The notes under the pieces were generated by a model, which saw nothing but the letters and a program-made list of their open reading frames with translations, was not told the DNA's origin and did not search any database. Shown here in pieces: positions 35,831 through 36,279 of a stretch of DNA of 36,279 nucleotides. Both the position numbers and the translations under genes were made by a program. The stretch spans positions 1 through 36,279 of the forward strand of contig CAMZEO010000012.1 of NCBI GenBank assembly GCA_947305735.1, in the 5' to 3' direction. Source of the DNA: an uncultured Planctomycetales bacterium. Lineage in GTDB: Bacteria; Planctomycetota; Planctomycetia; Pirellulales; Thermoguttaceae. Position 1 is the first letter of the stretch. Each line of letters starts with the position of its first letter.

Positions 35831-36279
35831 TTAGAGCGTTTCCCAGAAGACGTCGAGCTCTTCGTCGAGCGAATCGTCTTCGTAGTCGGCGAACGCGAGG
35901 TCTAACGGGTCGTCCGAAAGGACGGCGTTCGACGCGCCGCTTTGACGCTCGTAGGCGCCCAGATCGACGGCGGTTCCGACGATTCGCGTCTTGCCCGTCT
36001 TATCGTAGAGGGTCGCGACGTAGTCGTTGTTCCCCTTGTCGAGCGCCTGCGAGTTCGTCGCGAGACGATAGTCGCCGTTGGCGGCGTCGACGAAGAGCGG
36101 TCGCGAGGCGTCGTAAACGAAATTGACGCCGCCGAGCGCGTTGGTCCACGCCGCGAAGGACGAAAGCGCGTTAAAACCTCTGATCTTCGCGGAACCCGCG
36201 TTGGAGATATCCGCGTCGGTCGCGGCGGAATTGCCCGCGACGATCGTGTTGTAGAACTCGTAGGTTCCGCCGTAGAGTC
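35831..36279 (-). CDS. C-terminus of a choice-of-anchor-Q surface protein, partial
   Basis: The last 149 residues of a gene that continues past the right edge are present. The visible part has YEFYNTIVAGNSAA, then NGDYRLATNSQALDKGNN and, after RIVGTAVD, LGAYERQ. This is the choice-of-anchor-Q pattern (DYRL...S.A.D.G...D..G..R...VD.GAYE) that ends large right-handed beta-helix proteins of Planctomycetes and other environmental bacteria. Such proteins are usually exported and very long; the rest cannot be judged here. The last about 30 residues are acidic (DYEDDSLDEELDVFWETL). The frame is open from the window edge to the TAA at 35831. Confidence 0.88.
   Translation of the reverse strand, partial: LYGGTYEFYNTIVAGNSAATDADISNAGSAKIRGFNALSSFAAWTNALGGVNFVYDASRPLFVDAANGDYRLATNSQALDKGNNDYVATLYDKTGKTRIVGTAVDLGAYERQSGASNAVLSDDPLDLAFADYEDDSLDEELDVFWETL

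Overview
The window looks like chromosomal DNA of a planctomycete (Planctomycetota, probably Pirellulales-like). This is inferred from family content: a DUF1559 prepilin-like protein, two large Gfo/Idh/MocA oxidoreductases (one with a clear twin-arginine signal), a DoxX-type membrane protein, a choice-of-anchor-Q C-terminus, a planctomycete-style PurF with an NRGQ-L-S motif, and several secreted thioredoxin- and cyclophilin-fold proteins. Intergenic DNA is rich in CG/GTCGACG words. Shine-Dalgarno motifs are visible but often weak, and TTG or GTG starts occur. No rRNA, tRNA or CRISPR array was seen.

Layout. 1-6075 (all minus): a partial DUF1559 pseudopilin, an HTH protein with acidic tandem repeats and one membrane helix, a small membrane-anchored protein, and glycogen phosphorylase. 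6404-8446 (plus): a secreted aldose 1-epimerase and a small protein with an L7/L12-C-like end, each with its own promoter and terminator. 8460-12478 (plus): two tandem, diverged purF paralogues, then a GNAT acetyltransferase 14 nt after the second. 12598-17745 (minus): a tightly overlapping three-gene restriction/defence cassette made of a short methyltransferase-like protein, an NPPY adenine methyltransferase and a GIY-YIG/SF2-helicase/Tudor-like protein. It is preceded by an AT-rich control region with two related 20-bp palindromes and a 14-bp inverted repeat. 18376-23815 (minus): two paralogous Gfo/Idh/MocA proteins and a DoxX protein.

24262-28020 (minus) is a patchwork: DUF3795, a double SUMF1-domain membrane protein, a truncated DUF3795 remnant and an Rpn-type PD-(D/E)XK nuclease. 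Three of these share a related upstream module, which suggests local duplication. 28291-32976 (minus): rsmD, a thioredoxin-like lipoprotein, etfB and etfA. 33024-34936 (plus): a secreted cyclophilin and a response regulator interrupted by an in-frame TAG. 35014-36279 (minus): a small thioredoxin-fold protein and the 3' end of a surface beta-helix-type protein.

The strongest leads are the three-gene cassette with its compositionally distinct target-recognition segment and palindromic control region, the diverged purF pair, the DUF3795/SUMF1/Rpn patchwork, the amber-interrupted response regulator, and the HTH-repeat-membrane protein. No single gene set can be called a new system from sequence alone.
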